NCBI RefSeq assembly: GCF_002157855.1
Contig: NZ_CP020880.1
Span: 930,001-994,000 of the forward strand
DNA from: Sutcliffiella horikoshii
GTDB lineage: Bacteria; Bacillota; Bacilli; Bacillales; Bacillaceae_I
DNA: 64,000 nt
Reading direction: 5' to 3'
In this document: positions 1 through 8,021 of the stretch, in pieces
How positions within the stretch are numbered: position 1 is the first letter of the stretch
Layout: every line of letters begins with the position of its first letter
Translations under genes and position numbers: made by a program
Notes under the pieces: model-generated
Database searches by the model: none
The model's input: only the letters and a program-made list of their open reading frames with translations
What the model was told of the DNA's origin: nothing

Positions 1-207
1 ATTTTTCTCGAAGTTAGAAGTACAGCTGAGGGCTCACAAAAATACTTTGATGATAATATGAAAGACAGTTCAATATGGAATAACATGAAAGCTGTGAAAA
101 ATGGAAACGTTTATCCCGTATCTTCAGATGTTTGGGTTGAAGGGGATGGACCTATAGGTCGCGACCAAATTATTGATCAAGTGCTGGAAGACTTAACAGG
201 AAATTAA
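1..207 (+). CDS. Siderophore ABC transporter substrate-binding protein, C-terminal end (partial)
   Basis: The window opens inside this gene; 68 codons are visible before the TAA stop. The fragment ends with features typical of the C-terminal lobe of FecB/FhuD-type periplasmic-binding lipoproteins: a helix containing SSIWNNMKAVKNGNVY, then a strand with a VSSDVW segment and a final helix ending VLEDLTGN. These proteins bind ferric siderophores outside the membrane and deliver them to a permease. The next gene encodes an FhuF-like iron reductase, which fits a siderophore-iron uptake and release locus. The specific siderophore cannot be told from this fragment. Confidence 0.75.
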   Translation: MFLEVRSTAEGSQKYFDDNMKDSSIWNNMKAVKNGNVYPVSSDVWVEGDGPIGRDQIIDQVLEDLTGN

Positions 208-222
208 TTGTATGCAAAAGGA

Positions 223-250
223 GGAAAGTCGTTGATTCAACGGCTTTTCG
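223..250 (+). terminator. Hairpin between the siderophore-binding protein gene and fhuF
   Basis: The arms AAAGTCGTTG and CAACGGCTTT pair around a 3-nt loop and are followed by a T-rich stretch. This would end or attenuate transcription of the upstream gene before fhuF. Confidence 0.6.
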
Positions 251-281
251 TTTTAGAAATTCATAAAAAGGAGTGTGTAAA

Positions 282-1064
282 ATGAGAACATATAGTGACA
301 CATTTTTAGAAGAAAATTTCTATCTTAGAAAGACTGATCATCCTAATATGCTTTTTACGGTTAATTTATATAAGTTAATTCATGAAAATAAAATGAAGGA
401 ATTCATTGATAATTTCGGGCCGAAGATTAAAGCATGCAATTCCGATGTTGTAGCTACATACTTTGCAAAATATTTAGGATGGGCATTGTCTGGGTATCAT
501 TATATACTATCACTTGGCGATACGTTTGAATTCTCATTAAAAAATACCGAACTACAAATATTCTATGATAAAAAATACGATTATTATGGGTTGTCCTTTA
601 AAATTATTGATTTTACTTTAATGCCTACCCTAACGAAAAAGCCAATAATTGAAGATTTTTATTTAAATTTCGTTACTCCCCTTTTACAAACCTTCGTAAC
701 AAGTTCCAACGTGAAAATTAGAGATCTATGGGGGCAAGTAGCTATTGGTGTCTACCATGGCCATGATAACAATTTAGAATTAGCTCAAACAGATGAAGAA
801 AAGGAATCCATATTAAATTTTTTTCAATTCATCACGAAAGAGTTAAAGCCAGGATTTTTTTCAGCAAAGAGAAATCCTCTTGATATCACCTTCAGAATGA
901 CAGAAAGTCCAACCAAACCAGGAGAACTGCAACGATTAAACCCCACCTGTTGCTTGTATTATCAAACCGAAGGAGCTACTACTATGTGCTTTGGCTGTCC
1001 AAGGATGAATGAAGAGGAACGGGATAAGAGAAGGGAAGAAATAAGAGCCAAAAATGCCGGGTAA
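282..1064 (+). CDS. fhuF: FhuF-like siderophore-iron reductase (2Fe-2S)
   Basis: A 260-residue protein whose C-terminus carries a Cys-Cys-x10-Cys-x2-Cys motif (CCLYY...CFGCPR), the [2Fe-2S] ligand pattern of FhuF-type ferric siderophore reductases. These cytoplasmic proteins reduce siderophore-bound Fe(III) so that the iron is released after import. The ATG at 282 was chosen over a GTG nine bases upstream because AAAAGGAG lies about 8 bases before it. The gene follows a siderophore-binding protein gene by 74 bp, with a hairpin between them. No clear Fur box is seen immediately upstream, so it may be read from the preceding operon. Confidence 0.8.
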   Translation: MRTYSDTFLEENFYLRKTDHPNMLFTVNLYKLIHENKMKEFIDNFGPKIKACNSDVVATYFAKYLGWALSGYHYILSLGDTFEFSLKNTELQIFYDKKYDYYGLSFKIIDFTLMPTLTKKPIIEDFYLNFVTPLLQTFVTSSNVKIRDLWGQVAIGVYHGHDNNLELAQTDEEKESILNFFQFITKELKPGFFSAKRNPLDITFRMTESPTKPGELQRLNPTCCLYYQTEGATTMCFGCPRMNEEERDKRREEIRAKNAG

Positions 1065-1313
1065 AGTAATCAAAGTACCTTAACCAAGCAAGGTGTAGAA
1101 TTTGCAAGGATTCCTTGTAGAAGTTCACTAATCGACTAAAGCTCTATTCTTTTACTTAATAGATTACTAATTCTATAAGATCAGGTATACTCTTTTTGTA
1201 ATCGAAATTTTAAATTTAAAAATGGAAATATGTTAAAGTTAGTGTATCTATATGATTGAGAGGCTAGAATGAATAAAAAATAACGCTTTACTCGCATAGT
1301 TAGGAGGAAAAAT

Positions 1314-1889
1314 ATGACAAATAATACTGCTAGTGATAAGAGTCTATCACCAGAACAAACTGTAGAATTAATATCTGCTTTAAAGAAACGGTTTGAGAAA
1401 AACATGCAACGCCATGAAGAGATTGAATGGGATAAAGTTCAGGCGAAGTTGGAAAATAGTCCAGAAAAAATTTGGTCTCTCTCCGAAATGGAACGTACCG
1501 AAGGGGAGCCAGATGTAATTGGTTATGATAAGGAAAAGGATGAGTTTCTATTTTGCGATTGCTCTAAAGAGAGTCCTAAGGGCCGCAGAAGTGTGTGTTA
1601 CGACCGCGCGGCACTAGAGGCAAGAAAAAAGTTTAAGCCGGAAAATAGTGCAATGGATATGGCCGCTGAAATGGGAATTGAACTGTTGACAGAAGAGCAA
1701 TATCGAGAGTTACAAAAGATTGGAGAGTTCGATTTAAAAACATCCAGCTGGGTGCAAACACCTGAAGAAATTAGAAAGCTTGGCGGTGCATTATTCTGTG
1801 ATCGTCGCTTTAATCACGTTTTCGTGTACCACAATGGAGCTGACTCTTACTATGGTGCACGGGGATTCCGTGGGATGCTAAGGATATAA
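1314..1889 (+). CDS. DUF4256 family protein
   Basis: A 191-residue soluble protein matching my memory of the DUF4256 family, with a charged N-terminal helix, a WSLSEMERTEGEPDV segment, an FCDCSKESP motif and a C-terminal YGARGFRG segment. No signal peptide or membrane segment is visible. The start has a good AGGAGG site seven bases upstream. The function of the family is unknown. The gene stands alone and is followed by its own terminator. Confidence 0.75.
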   Translation: MTNNTASDKSLSPEQTVELISALKKRFEKNMQRHEEIEWDKVQAKLENSPEKIWSLSEMERTEGEPDVIGYDKEKDEFLFCDCSKESPKGRRSVCYDRAALEARKKFKPENSAMDMAAEMGIELLTEEQYRELQKIGEFDLKTSSWVQTPEEIRKLGGALFCDRRFNHVFVYHNGADSYYGARGFRGMLRI

Positions 1890-1902
1890 ATATATTTTAT
1901 AT

Positions 1903-1940
1903 AGACGTAGAAGGGATACATTCTTCTGCGTCTTTTATTT
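1903..1940 (+). terminator. Rho-independent terminator after the DUF4256 gene
   Basis: The arms AGACGTAGAAG and CTTCTGCGTCT are followed by TTTATTTTTT. Confidence 0.8.
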
Positions 1941-2032
1941 TTTATATAAAAATTGGAAACTTTTCTAGCTTTTAATCGTATTTAAACAAGAGCGAATAAA
2001 CAATTATATGGTAAGGAGGCATTACATATTAA

Positions 2033-3325
2033 TTGAAAACAGTAGTCAGCAAAATATTAATAGTAGTAATTATCCCAATACTTTTCGTCCTCTGGTTTCA
2101 TAACCATAAAGTTATTAATGAGGACTATACTAAACTAACCATTAAAATGCCAAATGAGGGCGTGACAGTCATTGATGAGAAGAAACGGATTGAAGAAATC
2201 ATTGATACTATTAATGAAAGTCCACGAAGTTTTGGAACAGAAAAACCTTGGTACAACTATGAACTTGCTAGCCTTATTTTCGAAAATGAAAGTGGAGATA
2301 GCAAGGCGCTTCATTATATGACGGAGAACCAAAATATCAAAATAAGATTTGGTGAGATTGATACGGATCTAGTGTTTGAGGAAGAGGACTTTCAAGAGAG
2401 TGAGAACGCATCAGCACCTGTGATGGGGGAAGTTCAGGAAGTGATACTAGAACATGGAACCGTGGAAACATATAGCATCAATGAGCAAACGTTCGAAATT
2501 ATTCCTTATCATCAACCATATTTAGATTTCATGGAAGAGCTGGAAGCAACGCAAGGTGATCGGGAGGAACTGTTTTCAGCTCATGTCGTTAAGCCTTTCA
2601 GTAAAGAAATTTATGGCCATGAATATTCCTCCAGGGATGATCCCTTCTACGTTGCGCCAGTTAATACGGATAAAATGAAAGAAATGATTATACAACTGGA
2701 TGATCAGTATGAGGAGATTAGTAGATTTATTAAAGAGGGGTTAGAAGACTCTACCGCTTTACTGACTGGAAGCGAAAAGGTCAGAATCTATCTTCAGCCT
2801 CATAGTCCGGATTTCAATTACTTAGAAATGGGTGGGGTTGTGGCATTTGCTGCAGATAAAGATGTGATGGTTCTGCAAATCGATCCGCGAAAGTACACGG
2901 AAAAGAGTATCAAACAAACTATCGCACACGAATTCCACCATGTAGTCACAATGGAAGTCTCAGACTGGGCCTATCGTAAACATCATCTTTTGGAGCGGGT
3001 AATCATGGAAGGGAAGGCAGACACATTTGGAAAATTGGTGTATGAAGACTATGATGTTGCATGGATTGAACCTCTGAATCCTGAAGCGACGGAAAGAGTT
3101 TGGAGTTTCATTGAAGAAAATAAGGGTTCGTATGAAATGGAAGATTTGACGATGCTACATATGGGACAGCCATCATCTGGTTTTCCTAAATGGTCTAACT
3201 ACAGAATCGGGTATCGGATTATGGAAGATTTTTTGAAGCGGAATCCAGAACTCACTTTAGAGCAATGGACTGAGATGAGAGCGGATGAGATTTTGGAGTT
3301 AAGTGGATTTGGAGTGGGAGACTAA
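2033..3325 (+). CDS. Membrane-anchored DUF2268-like zinc metalloprotease
   Basis: A 430-residue protein with one N-terminal membrane segment (about residues 8-24) and a large extracytoplasmic region. It contains HEFHH (H299-E300-x-x-H303), an HExxH zinc site, followed 23 residues later by IMEGKAD, where E326 is the likely third zinc ligand in gluzincin style. This layout fits the DUF2268 predicted Zn-protease family. The start is TTG at 2033, since no in-frame ATG lies between the GGAGG at about 2014 and the hydrophobic segment. The protein encoded at 4368 is a shorter paralogue with the same zinc site. Substrates are unknown. Confidence 0.7.
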   Translation: MKTVVSKILIVVIIPILFVLWFHNHKVINEDYTKLTIKMPNEGVTVIDEKKRIEEIIDTINESPRSFGTEKPWYNYELASLIFENESGDSKALHYMTENQNIKIRFGEIDTDLVFEEEDFQESENASAPVMGEVQEVILEHGTVETYSINEQTFEIIPYHQPYLDFMEELEATQGDREELFSAHVVKPFSKEIYGHEYSSRDDPFYVAPVNTDKMKEMIIQLDDQYEEISRFIKEGLEDSTALLTGSEKVRIYLQPHSPDFNYLEMGGVVAFAADKDVMVLQIDPRKYTEKSIKQTIAHEFHHVVTMEVSDWAYRKHHLLERVIMEGKADTFGKLVYEDYDVAWIEPLNPEATERVWSFIEENKGSYEMEDLTMLHMGQPSSGFPKWSNYRIGYRIMEDFLKRNPELTLEQWTEMRADEILELSGFGVGD

Positions 3326-3347
3326 AGGAAACTTACTTTGTGGCAGT

Positions 3348-3607
3348 GAATCAAGACACGAATTGTTCCATTGAAAGGAAAAACGGTAAGAGAGAGAGCC
3401 TCTCTACGCCCGAAAAGTTGAAATGAAAGAGAAAACGGTAACAGAGAGGCCATCTCAAGACCCGAAGCATTGCTATGAAAGGGAAAACGGTAACAGAGAG
3501 GCCTTCTCAAGCCTCGAAGCATCGCTATGTAAGCAAGAACGGTAACAGAGAGGCCATCTCAAGACCCGAAAAGCTCAAATGTAAGTCAAAACGGTAACAG
3601 AAGGAGG
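3348..3607 (+). repeat. 52-bp tandem repeat array (about five units)
   Basis: The core AACGGTAACAGAGAGGCC recurs with its first base at 3382, 3434, 3486, 3538 and 3590, an exact 52-bp period, with a partial unit before the first core. Units carry substitutions but no length change. Within units a short dyad around GAGAGGCCATCTC is visible; the first unit has a longer AGAGAG/CTCTCT version. The array lies between a metalloprotease gene and a small membrane protein gene, and its last unit supplies sequence just upstream of that gene's ribosome site. No convincing reading frame crosses it. Confidence 0.9.
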
Positions 3608-3616
3608 GGATTCTGA

Positions 3617-3799
3617 ATGGGCGATGCTATTTTTCAATTTGTTGTATTTGGACTTATTATACTTGGTAGTCTATCTTTCACTCTATTTATCCGAAGGCTG
3701 CTTATTAATGCATCTTACAAAAATCAAAGATTAAAGAACATCGAGCAAAAGTTAGACATTATAATAGAGAATATGGAGAAAGTAGATTCATCTAATTAA
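3617..3799 (+). CDS. Small membrane protein, DUF4083-like
   Basis: A 60-residue protein with one hydrophobic segment (about residues 5-24), a basic FIRRLLINASYKNQR stretch and a C-terminal helix (IEQKLDIIIENMEK). Layout and sequence resemble the DUF4083 family of small Bacillus membrane proteins. A very strong AGGAGGGG site lies 7 bases before the ATG. The function is unknown. It directly follows the 52-bp repeat array. Confidence 0.65.
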   Translation: MGDAIFQFVVFGLIILGSLSFTLFIRRLLINASYKNQRLKNIEQKLDIIIENMEKVDSSN

Positions 3800-3836
3800 A
3801 TTACATATTGATGTTGTTCAAAGGAGAGAACTCACA

Positions 3837-4334
3837 ATGGAAATAAGAAAGCTAACCCCAACTGATGCAGAAAACTATAGAACCATTAGGTTGGAGGCAT
3901 TGAAAAATAAACCGGAAGCATTCAGCTCTAGTTATGAAGATGAAATAGATTATTCAGTTGAAAAATATAGAGGAAGATTTAACAATGACCACACCTACAC
4001 CTTTGGAGCTTTTAAAGGAGATAATCTGGTCGGTACGGTGACCTTAATATGTGAGACAAAGAAGAAAATCAAGCATAGAGCTACTATAGTAGCCATGTAT
4101 GTGAAGCCTGATCAAAGAAAATTAGGCGTTGGAAAAGCTCTTATGAATGAAGCAATAAACAAGGCCAAAGATTTAAAGGAGATTGAACAAATCTATCTCG
4201 CAGTGACAGCGGGAAATGAATTTGCAAAGCGGTTATATACATCACTGGGTTTTGTTACATACGGAGTAGATAGAAATGGTTTGAAGATCGAAGACACCTA
4301 TTTTGACGAAGAATTGATGGTTTTGGAGCTGTAA
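3837..4334 (+). CDS. GNAT family N-acetyltransferase
   Basis: A 165-residue GNAT-fold protein. The acetyl-CoA binding signature appears as MYVKPDQRKLGVGKALMNEA (the R/Q-x-x-G-x-G/A motif), followed by the typical C-terminal AVTAGNEFAKRLYTSLGFVTYG segment. The start ATG has AAAGGAG 11 bases upstream. The substrate cannot be predicted. It sits between two accessory genes, with no operon partner that would suggest a role. Confidence 0.85.
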   Translation: MEIRKLTPTDAENYRTIRLEALKNKPEAFSSSYEDEIDYSVEKYRGRFNNDHTYTFGAFKGDNLVGTVTLICETKKKIKHRATIVAMYVKPDQRKLGVGKALMNEAINKAKDLKEIEQIYLAVTAGNEFAKRLYTSLGFVTYGVDRNGLKIEDTYFDEELMVLEL

Positions 4335-4367
4335 CTCTTTTTTAGGGGAAATTTAAGGGGGGAGCTA

Positions 4368-5333
4368 ATGAGAGTTTTTCTTTTACTATGTCTGATTGTT
4401 CTTTCAGGTTGTGAGATGGGTACAGAAGAAGTGACAGATATGAAGGAAGAAGAATTAATTCTGAAAAATGATGTGATTGATACTTTTTTAATCAATGGAC
4501 AAGAATTTGAAATTTATCCGTGGTATGGATATTATGTTGAGTATTTGAAGGAGGACTATAGCTCAGCTGAAGCTAGGATTGACAATTTTCATAACGTCGT
4601 AGGAAACCCTTTGAGTAATGAAGTGCTGGGGTATGATTATGGTTATCAGAATAACATATACTTGAAGCCACCTTATAATAGAAACAAATTAAAAGATTAT
4701 ATTGTAAAATTAGATGAACGTCATAAAAAAATAGTAGAAGTAATTAAAGAAGCTTTGACTGATTCAACTATCCTTCTTTCAGGTGGAAATTATAAAATAT
4801 ATCTGGCTCCGTTTAATTCTGACGTGAATTCTGAAGAGTTCTTAGGAGTTACAGGATTTGCGCAACAAAACGCAATGGTTCTTATGCTAGATCCAGACAA
4901 AATATCAGACAAAAGCATTAGAGAAATTGTTGCCCATGAATACCATCACTTAGTGTATATGGAAATCTCTGATTATAACACACGGACGGCTCACCTTTTA
5001 GAAAAAGTTATTATGGAAGGAAAAGCAGAAACTTTCACCAAAATTCTTTATCCCGATTACGAAGTTCATTGGATTGAGCCATTAAGTAATGATGAAAAAG
5101 ACAGAGTCTGGAGCTTCATGGATGAGAATAAATACTCCGTTAGTGAGGAAGATTACAGTGTGCTTAACAATGGCAGCATTTCAAAGGAGCTTCCTAGTTG
5201 GTCCAACTATAGAATGGGCTATCAAATTATGCAGGAGTATTTAGAGAAAAATCCTGGTTTACCAGTAGAAGAATGGACTGTTTTAAAAGCGGTAGAGATT
5301 ATAGAAGAATTAGAATTTGAGAGTATAGAATAA
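4368..5333 (+). CDS. DUF2268-like metalloprotease lipoprotein (paralogue of the gene at 2033)
   Basis: A 321-residue protein with a lipoprotein signal peptide (lipobox LSGC, Cys15). The zinc site HEYHH (H190-E191-x-x-H194) and the likely third ligand E217 in VIMEGKAE are spaced exactly as in the protein encoded at 2033. The surrounding residues (LLEKVIMEGKA, HWIEPL, WSNYRMGYQIMQEYL) are also shared. It lacks about 110 N-terminal residues of the paralogue and is held to the membrane by lipid rather than a transmembrane helix. Two genes separate the copies, which suggests duplication followed by divergence of the anchor. Confidence 0.72.
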   Translation: MRVFLLLCLIVLSGCEMGTEEVTDMKEEELILKNDVIDTFLINGQEFEIYPWYGYYVEYLKEDYSSAEARIDNFHNVVGNPLSNEVLGYDYGYQNNIYLKPPYNRNKLKDYIVKLDERHKKIVEVIKEALTDSTILLSGGNYKIYLAPFNSDVNSEEFLGVTGFAQQNAMVLMLDPDKISDKSIREIVAHEYHHLVYMEISDYNTRTAHLLEKVIMEGKAETFTKILYPDYEVHWIEPLSNDEKDRVWSFMDENKYSVSEEDYSVLNNGSISKELPSWSNYRMGYQIMQEYLEKNPGLPVEEWTVLKAVEIIEELEFESIE

Positions 5334-5343
5334 TTAAATTAAT

Positions 5344-5379
5344 AGAACTTGTCTCACCAAGAGATAAGTTCTTTTTTTA
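5344..5379 (+). terminator. Rho-independent terminator
   Basis: AGAACTTGTCTC pairs imperfectly with GAGATAAGTTCT and is followed by seven T residues. Confidence 0.85.
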
Positions 5380-5471
5380 TTTTAATTCATAATACATTTA
5401 TTGAATATCAATAAATAATCTGATATTATACTGTTAATTAATGTAAAAGTTTTGGAGAGAGGGATGAGGAA

Positions 5472-5897
5472 TTGAAACAAACTTTATTGATATCATTTAT
5501 CCTACTGTTATTTTTATCAGGATGTAATCGATACGTAGTGGCTGATATTCCAGCGGAAGGAACTTTTCATATGACCTTAATTAATAATACTGATATCGAT
5601 GTGTACGGATATGAGGTCAGTTATTCCCAAGATGGGACACGTAGAGGCGGAAGTGGTGGAGGGCAGTATGCTGACAATTCAAAGATAAAAAAGGGGGACA
5701 CGTTTACGCTGGATTTTAATCAGGTCAATTTCCTTCCTGACAAAGAGGTGACTTTCGTAATTACTGTATTTACAGGTAAGCATCAAACGGAAAAAGTAAC
5801 GTTAAGTTCACCTGTTACCACTATGGTTTCAAATTTGGAAAGTACCTACTATGTGAAGATAGTTGGAGAAAATAAGGAAGAGTTAAGTATAAATTAG
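5472..5897 (+). CDS. Hypothetical lipoprotein
   Basis: A 141-residue protein with a clear lipobox (FLSGC, Cys18). The mature part looks like one beta-rich domain (FHMTLINNTDIDVYGYEVSYSQDG), similar in feel to small immunoglobulin-like lipoprotein domains, but I do not recognise a family. The start is TTG at 5472 with a GGAGAGAGG-type site upstream. A terminator precedes it, so it has its own promoter. Confidence 0.65.
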   Translation: MKQTLLISFILLLFLSGCNRYVVADIPAEGTFHMTLINNTDIDVYGYEVSYSQDGTRRGGSGGGQYADNSKIKKGDTFTLDFNQVNFLPDKEVTFVITVFTGKHQTEKVTLSSPVTTMVSNLESTYYVKIVGENKEELSIN

Positions 5898-6001
5898 ATG
5901 ATGAAAGGAATTGTGAAATTGGAAAAAATTGTGGAACTAATTAAGTGTTCATTTCGTATAGGTAATGAATGTAATTTTCATAAAAGAAAGTAGAGGGAAA
6001 G

Positions 6002-6764
6002 ATGAACACCAAGAAGAGATTCAGTTTCCGCAAAGCAATAAAATATATATCAGTATCATTGGTAAGTTTGGTAGTTCTGTGGATTGCGTTTCATCAAATA
6101 ATGGTTTTTTTCGAAAAGAACAAGTATCAAGCTACTGGACAACTGGTAGAAGTGGATGGTAACAATATGCATGTTCATGTAGAAGGGGAGGGACCTAAAA
6201 CTATCCTTCTACTTACTGGATTAGGGACGTCAGCGCGAGTGCTGGATTTTGAGCCGCTTAGAAGAAGTGGAGTCCATTGTCGGGATTGATCCAACACTTC
6301 CTGCTGCGGTTGATTATTTTGATGTACCTGTTCCTACCATGCCAGGCTTCCTTAGGGCTGTAGGTCCGAGTGGTATTGCAAGGATAGTGGTAGCGGGAAA
6401 TGAGGAGGATTTTTTACCACTGTCAGCAAAAGGGACATACTCCACGGAAAATCTTGAGTTAACAAAAACTTTAACTGTCTGGAATGGCTACAATAAAAAT
6501 ATCATCATGGAAGCAAATGAGATTAGTAATAATATCGCTAAAACGATTAACATGTCTTTTCCGGCCGATATACCTGTAATGATTTTTACACCGAAGGAAG
6601 AAAAGACAAACCCTGCCGGGAAATCTACCATCACCTTTTATAAAGAACAATTAGAGAATGTAGAGAAAAATAAAATTGTTCCACTCGAAGGTCATCATTA
6701 TTTACATTGGACAAATGCAGAAGAGATGAGTAAGCAAGTTGGGGAATTTATTAGCGAAAGTTAA
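6002..6764 (+). pseudogene. Alpha/beta hydrolase with internal deletion and frame shift
   Basis: Residues from 6002 give an N-terminal membrane helix and the start of an alpha/beta hydrolase fold (VEVDGNNMHVHVEGEGPKT then LLLTGLGTSARVLDFEPL, the oxyanion-hole region). The reading then shifts. The other frame, open to 6764, continues with VESIVGIDPTLPAAVDYFD, which in this family lies after the catalytic serine elbow, and ends with a plausible catalytic histidine region (PLEGHHYLHWTNAEE). About 70-80 codons carrying the GxSxG nucleophile are missing at the junction near 6255-6275. The gene is therefore almost certainly inactive. Confidence 0.75.
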
Positions 6765-6781
6765 AAAATGGGGGTATTAAA

Positions 6782-7378
6782 ATGGCCAAACAGATAAAGT
6801 GGCTGGTAATTGGATTAATAGCAATTGTCTTAGTATTTTCCCTTTTTACTTTTACCTTGTTTAAAGAATCCCGAGGTTATGCACAGTATCATTCCGAGTC
6901 ATTAATGAATGATACTTCCAGCCTGATAGGAAGCTTTCAAAGAAAACAAGAAGTCCTTCAGCAAATTATCCAAACAAGGACTTTGACACAAACTCAAGTA
7001 GATCTAATTCGAGAAGACACTTATATTCTAATAAACTATTATGAAGACTATAATCGTTTGGCGATGAATTTGGATCGATACGAAAATAAAGGATACTCCA
7101 TCGTAGATGCGGCCTTTGTAACGGAAGCAGTCTTTAACCGTAAGATAGCCGAAATTCAAGGAACAGATCAAGTGAAGGTCAAACTGGACAATGAGTTTCT
7201 TGAAAAAATAGAGTTTCTAGTCGCATTCAATGAACGTTGTCTAAATACCTTAGGAAAACATGTGCGGGGATTCGTGATTACAGATACTTCTATGGAGACG
7301 ACGGAGGAAAGGGTAGTATTAAGCGTAAATGGGATAAATGAAGATTTTTGGGTTGGAAATCTTGAAGCGTTTGGATAG
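6782..7378 (+). CDS. Hypothetical membrane-anchored protein
   Basis: A 198-residue protein with one N-terminal membrane helix (about residues 7-26). A mostly helical extracytoplasmic domain follows, rich in Gln and charged residues. A GGGGG site lies just before the ATG, and the gene starts 18 bp after the broken hydrolase. I do not recognise a family, and no catalytic motif stands out. Confidence 0.55.
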   Translation: MAKQIKWLVIGLIAIVLVFSLFTFTLFKESRGYAQYHSESLMNDTSSLIGSFQRKQEVLQQIIQTRTLTQTQVDLIREDTYILINYYEDYNRLAMNLDRYENKGYSIVDAAFVTEAVFNRKIAEIQGTDQVKVKLDNEFLEKIEFLVAFNERCLNTLGKHVRGFVITDTSMETTEERVVLSVNGINEDFWVGNLEAFG

Positions 7379-7424
7379 AGAGGCATTTGAAAAGCAAAGT
7401 GATACAGAGAGTTTAATAAATTCG

Positions 7425-7551
7425 TGAAGGTAAATCGATTGATTCCAATGTGAGAGCAATTGCTGATGGATCAATTAATACTGTTGATACAAGCTTTTGG
7501 GATACGTTAACTTTCCAGACCACAAGACAAGGTGAGGAAAGCGATGAATAA
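7425..7551 (+). pseudogene. Possible C-terminal gene remnant
   Basis: An open stretch after an in-frame TAA reads IREGKSIDSNVRAIADG then SINTVDTSFWDTLTFQTTRQ and GEESDE before a TAA at 7549-7551. It has no start codon with a ribosome site but ends directly before a strong terminator. This is what would be left if the 5' part of a gene were deleted. The family is not recognised. Confidence 0.35.
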
Positions 7552-7558
7552 ACAAAGG

Positions 7559-7595
7559 AAAAGCTCGGGGCGGTATCCGAGCTTTTTTTTTTTTG
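7559..7595 (+). terminator. Rho-independent terminator
   Basis: AAAGCTCGG and CCGAGCTTT pair around GGCGGTAT and are followed by about ten further T residues. Confidence 0.9.
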
Positions 7596-7605
7596 ATTTT
7601 GACCA

Positions 7606-8021
7606 ATGAAGACTTGAGTTTCAAAACTTTTGGGTGACAGGAGTCTTCATAATGGTAATGAAGACCGGAGTTCCAAAATTTTAGGGTGACACGCGTCTTC
7701 ATAATGGTAATGAAGACCGGAGTTCCAAAATTTTAGGGTGACAGGCGTCTTCATAATGGTGATGAAGACCGGAGTTCCAAAATTTTAGGGTGACAGGCGT
7801 CTTCATAATGGTGATGAAGACCGGAGTTCCAAAATTTTAGGGTGACAGGCGTCTTCATAATGGTAATGAAGACCTGAGCACCAATGTTTTTGAGTAACAG
7901 AAGTCTTCATAGGGCTTATGAAGACCGGAGTTCCAAAATTTTTAGGCTGTAGAGGTCTTCATCAAGGTCATGAAGACGTTAGTGCTAAGATTACCTGGTG
8001 ACAGAAGTCTTCACCAATCAC
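7606..8021 (+). repeat. 52-bp tandem hairpin array (eight units)
   Basis: ATGAAGAC begins at 7606, 7658, 7710, 7762, 7814, 7866, 7918 and 7970, an exact 52-bp period over eight units. At each junction GTCTTCAT and ATGAAGAC form a perfect 8-bp inverted repeat around a 7-nt loop, so the array is a ladder of identical hairpins. The stem is strictly conserved, while the loop (AATGGTA, AATGGTG, AGGGCTT, CAAGGTC) and parts of the spacer vary. It occupies the space between two genes and stops at the 3' end of the anti-sigma gene. Confidence 0.95.

Noticed and set aside
3322-3522. Minus-strand open frame across the 52-bp array
   Set aside because: It follows the repeat composition, has no ribosome site and overlaps the end of the metalloprotease gene.
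5898-6001. Short open frame starting ATGATGAAAGG after the 5.5-kb lipoprotein gene
   Set aside because: About 30 codons without a ribosome site or recognisable features.
7475-7702. Minus-strand open frame at the start of the hairpin ladder
   Set aside because: It reads through a terminator and the repeat units and has no ribosome site.
7606-8021. The repeat arrays as CRISPR arrays
   Set aside because: Units are continuous tandem repeats with a partly conserved spacer, the 21-bp arrays are too short per unit, and no cas gene is present in the window.
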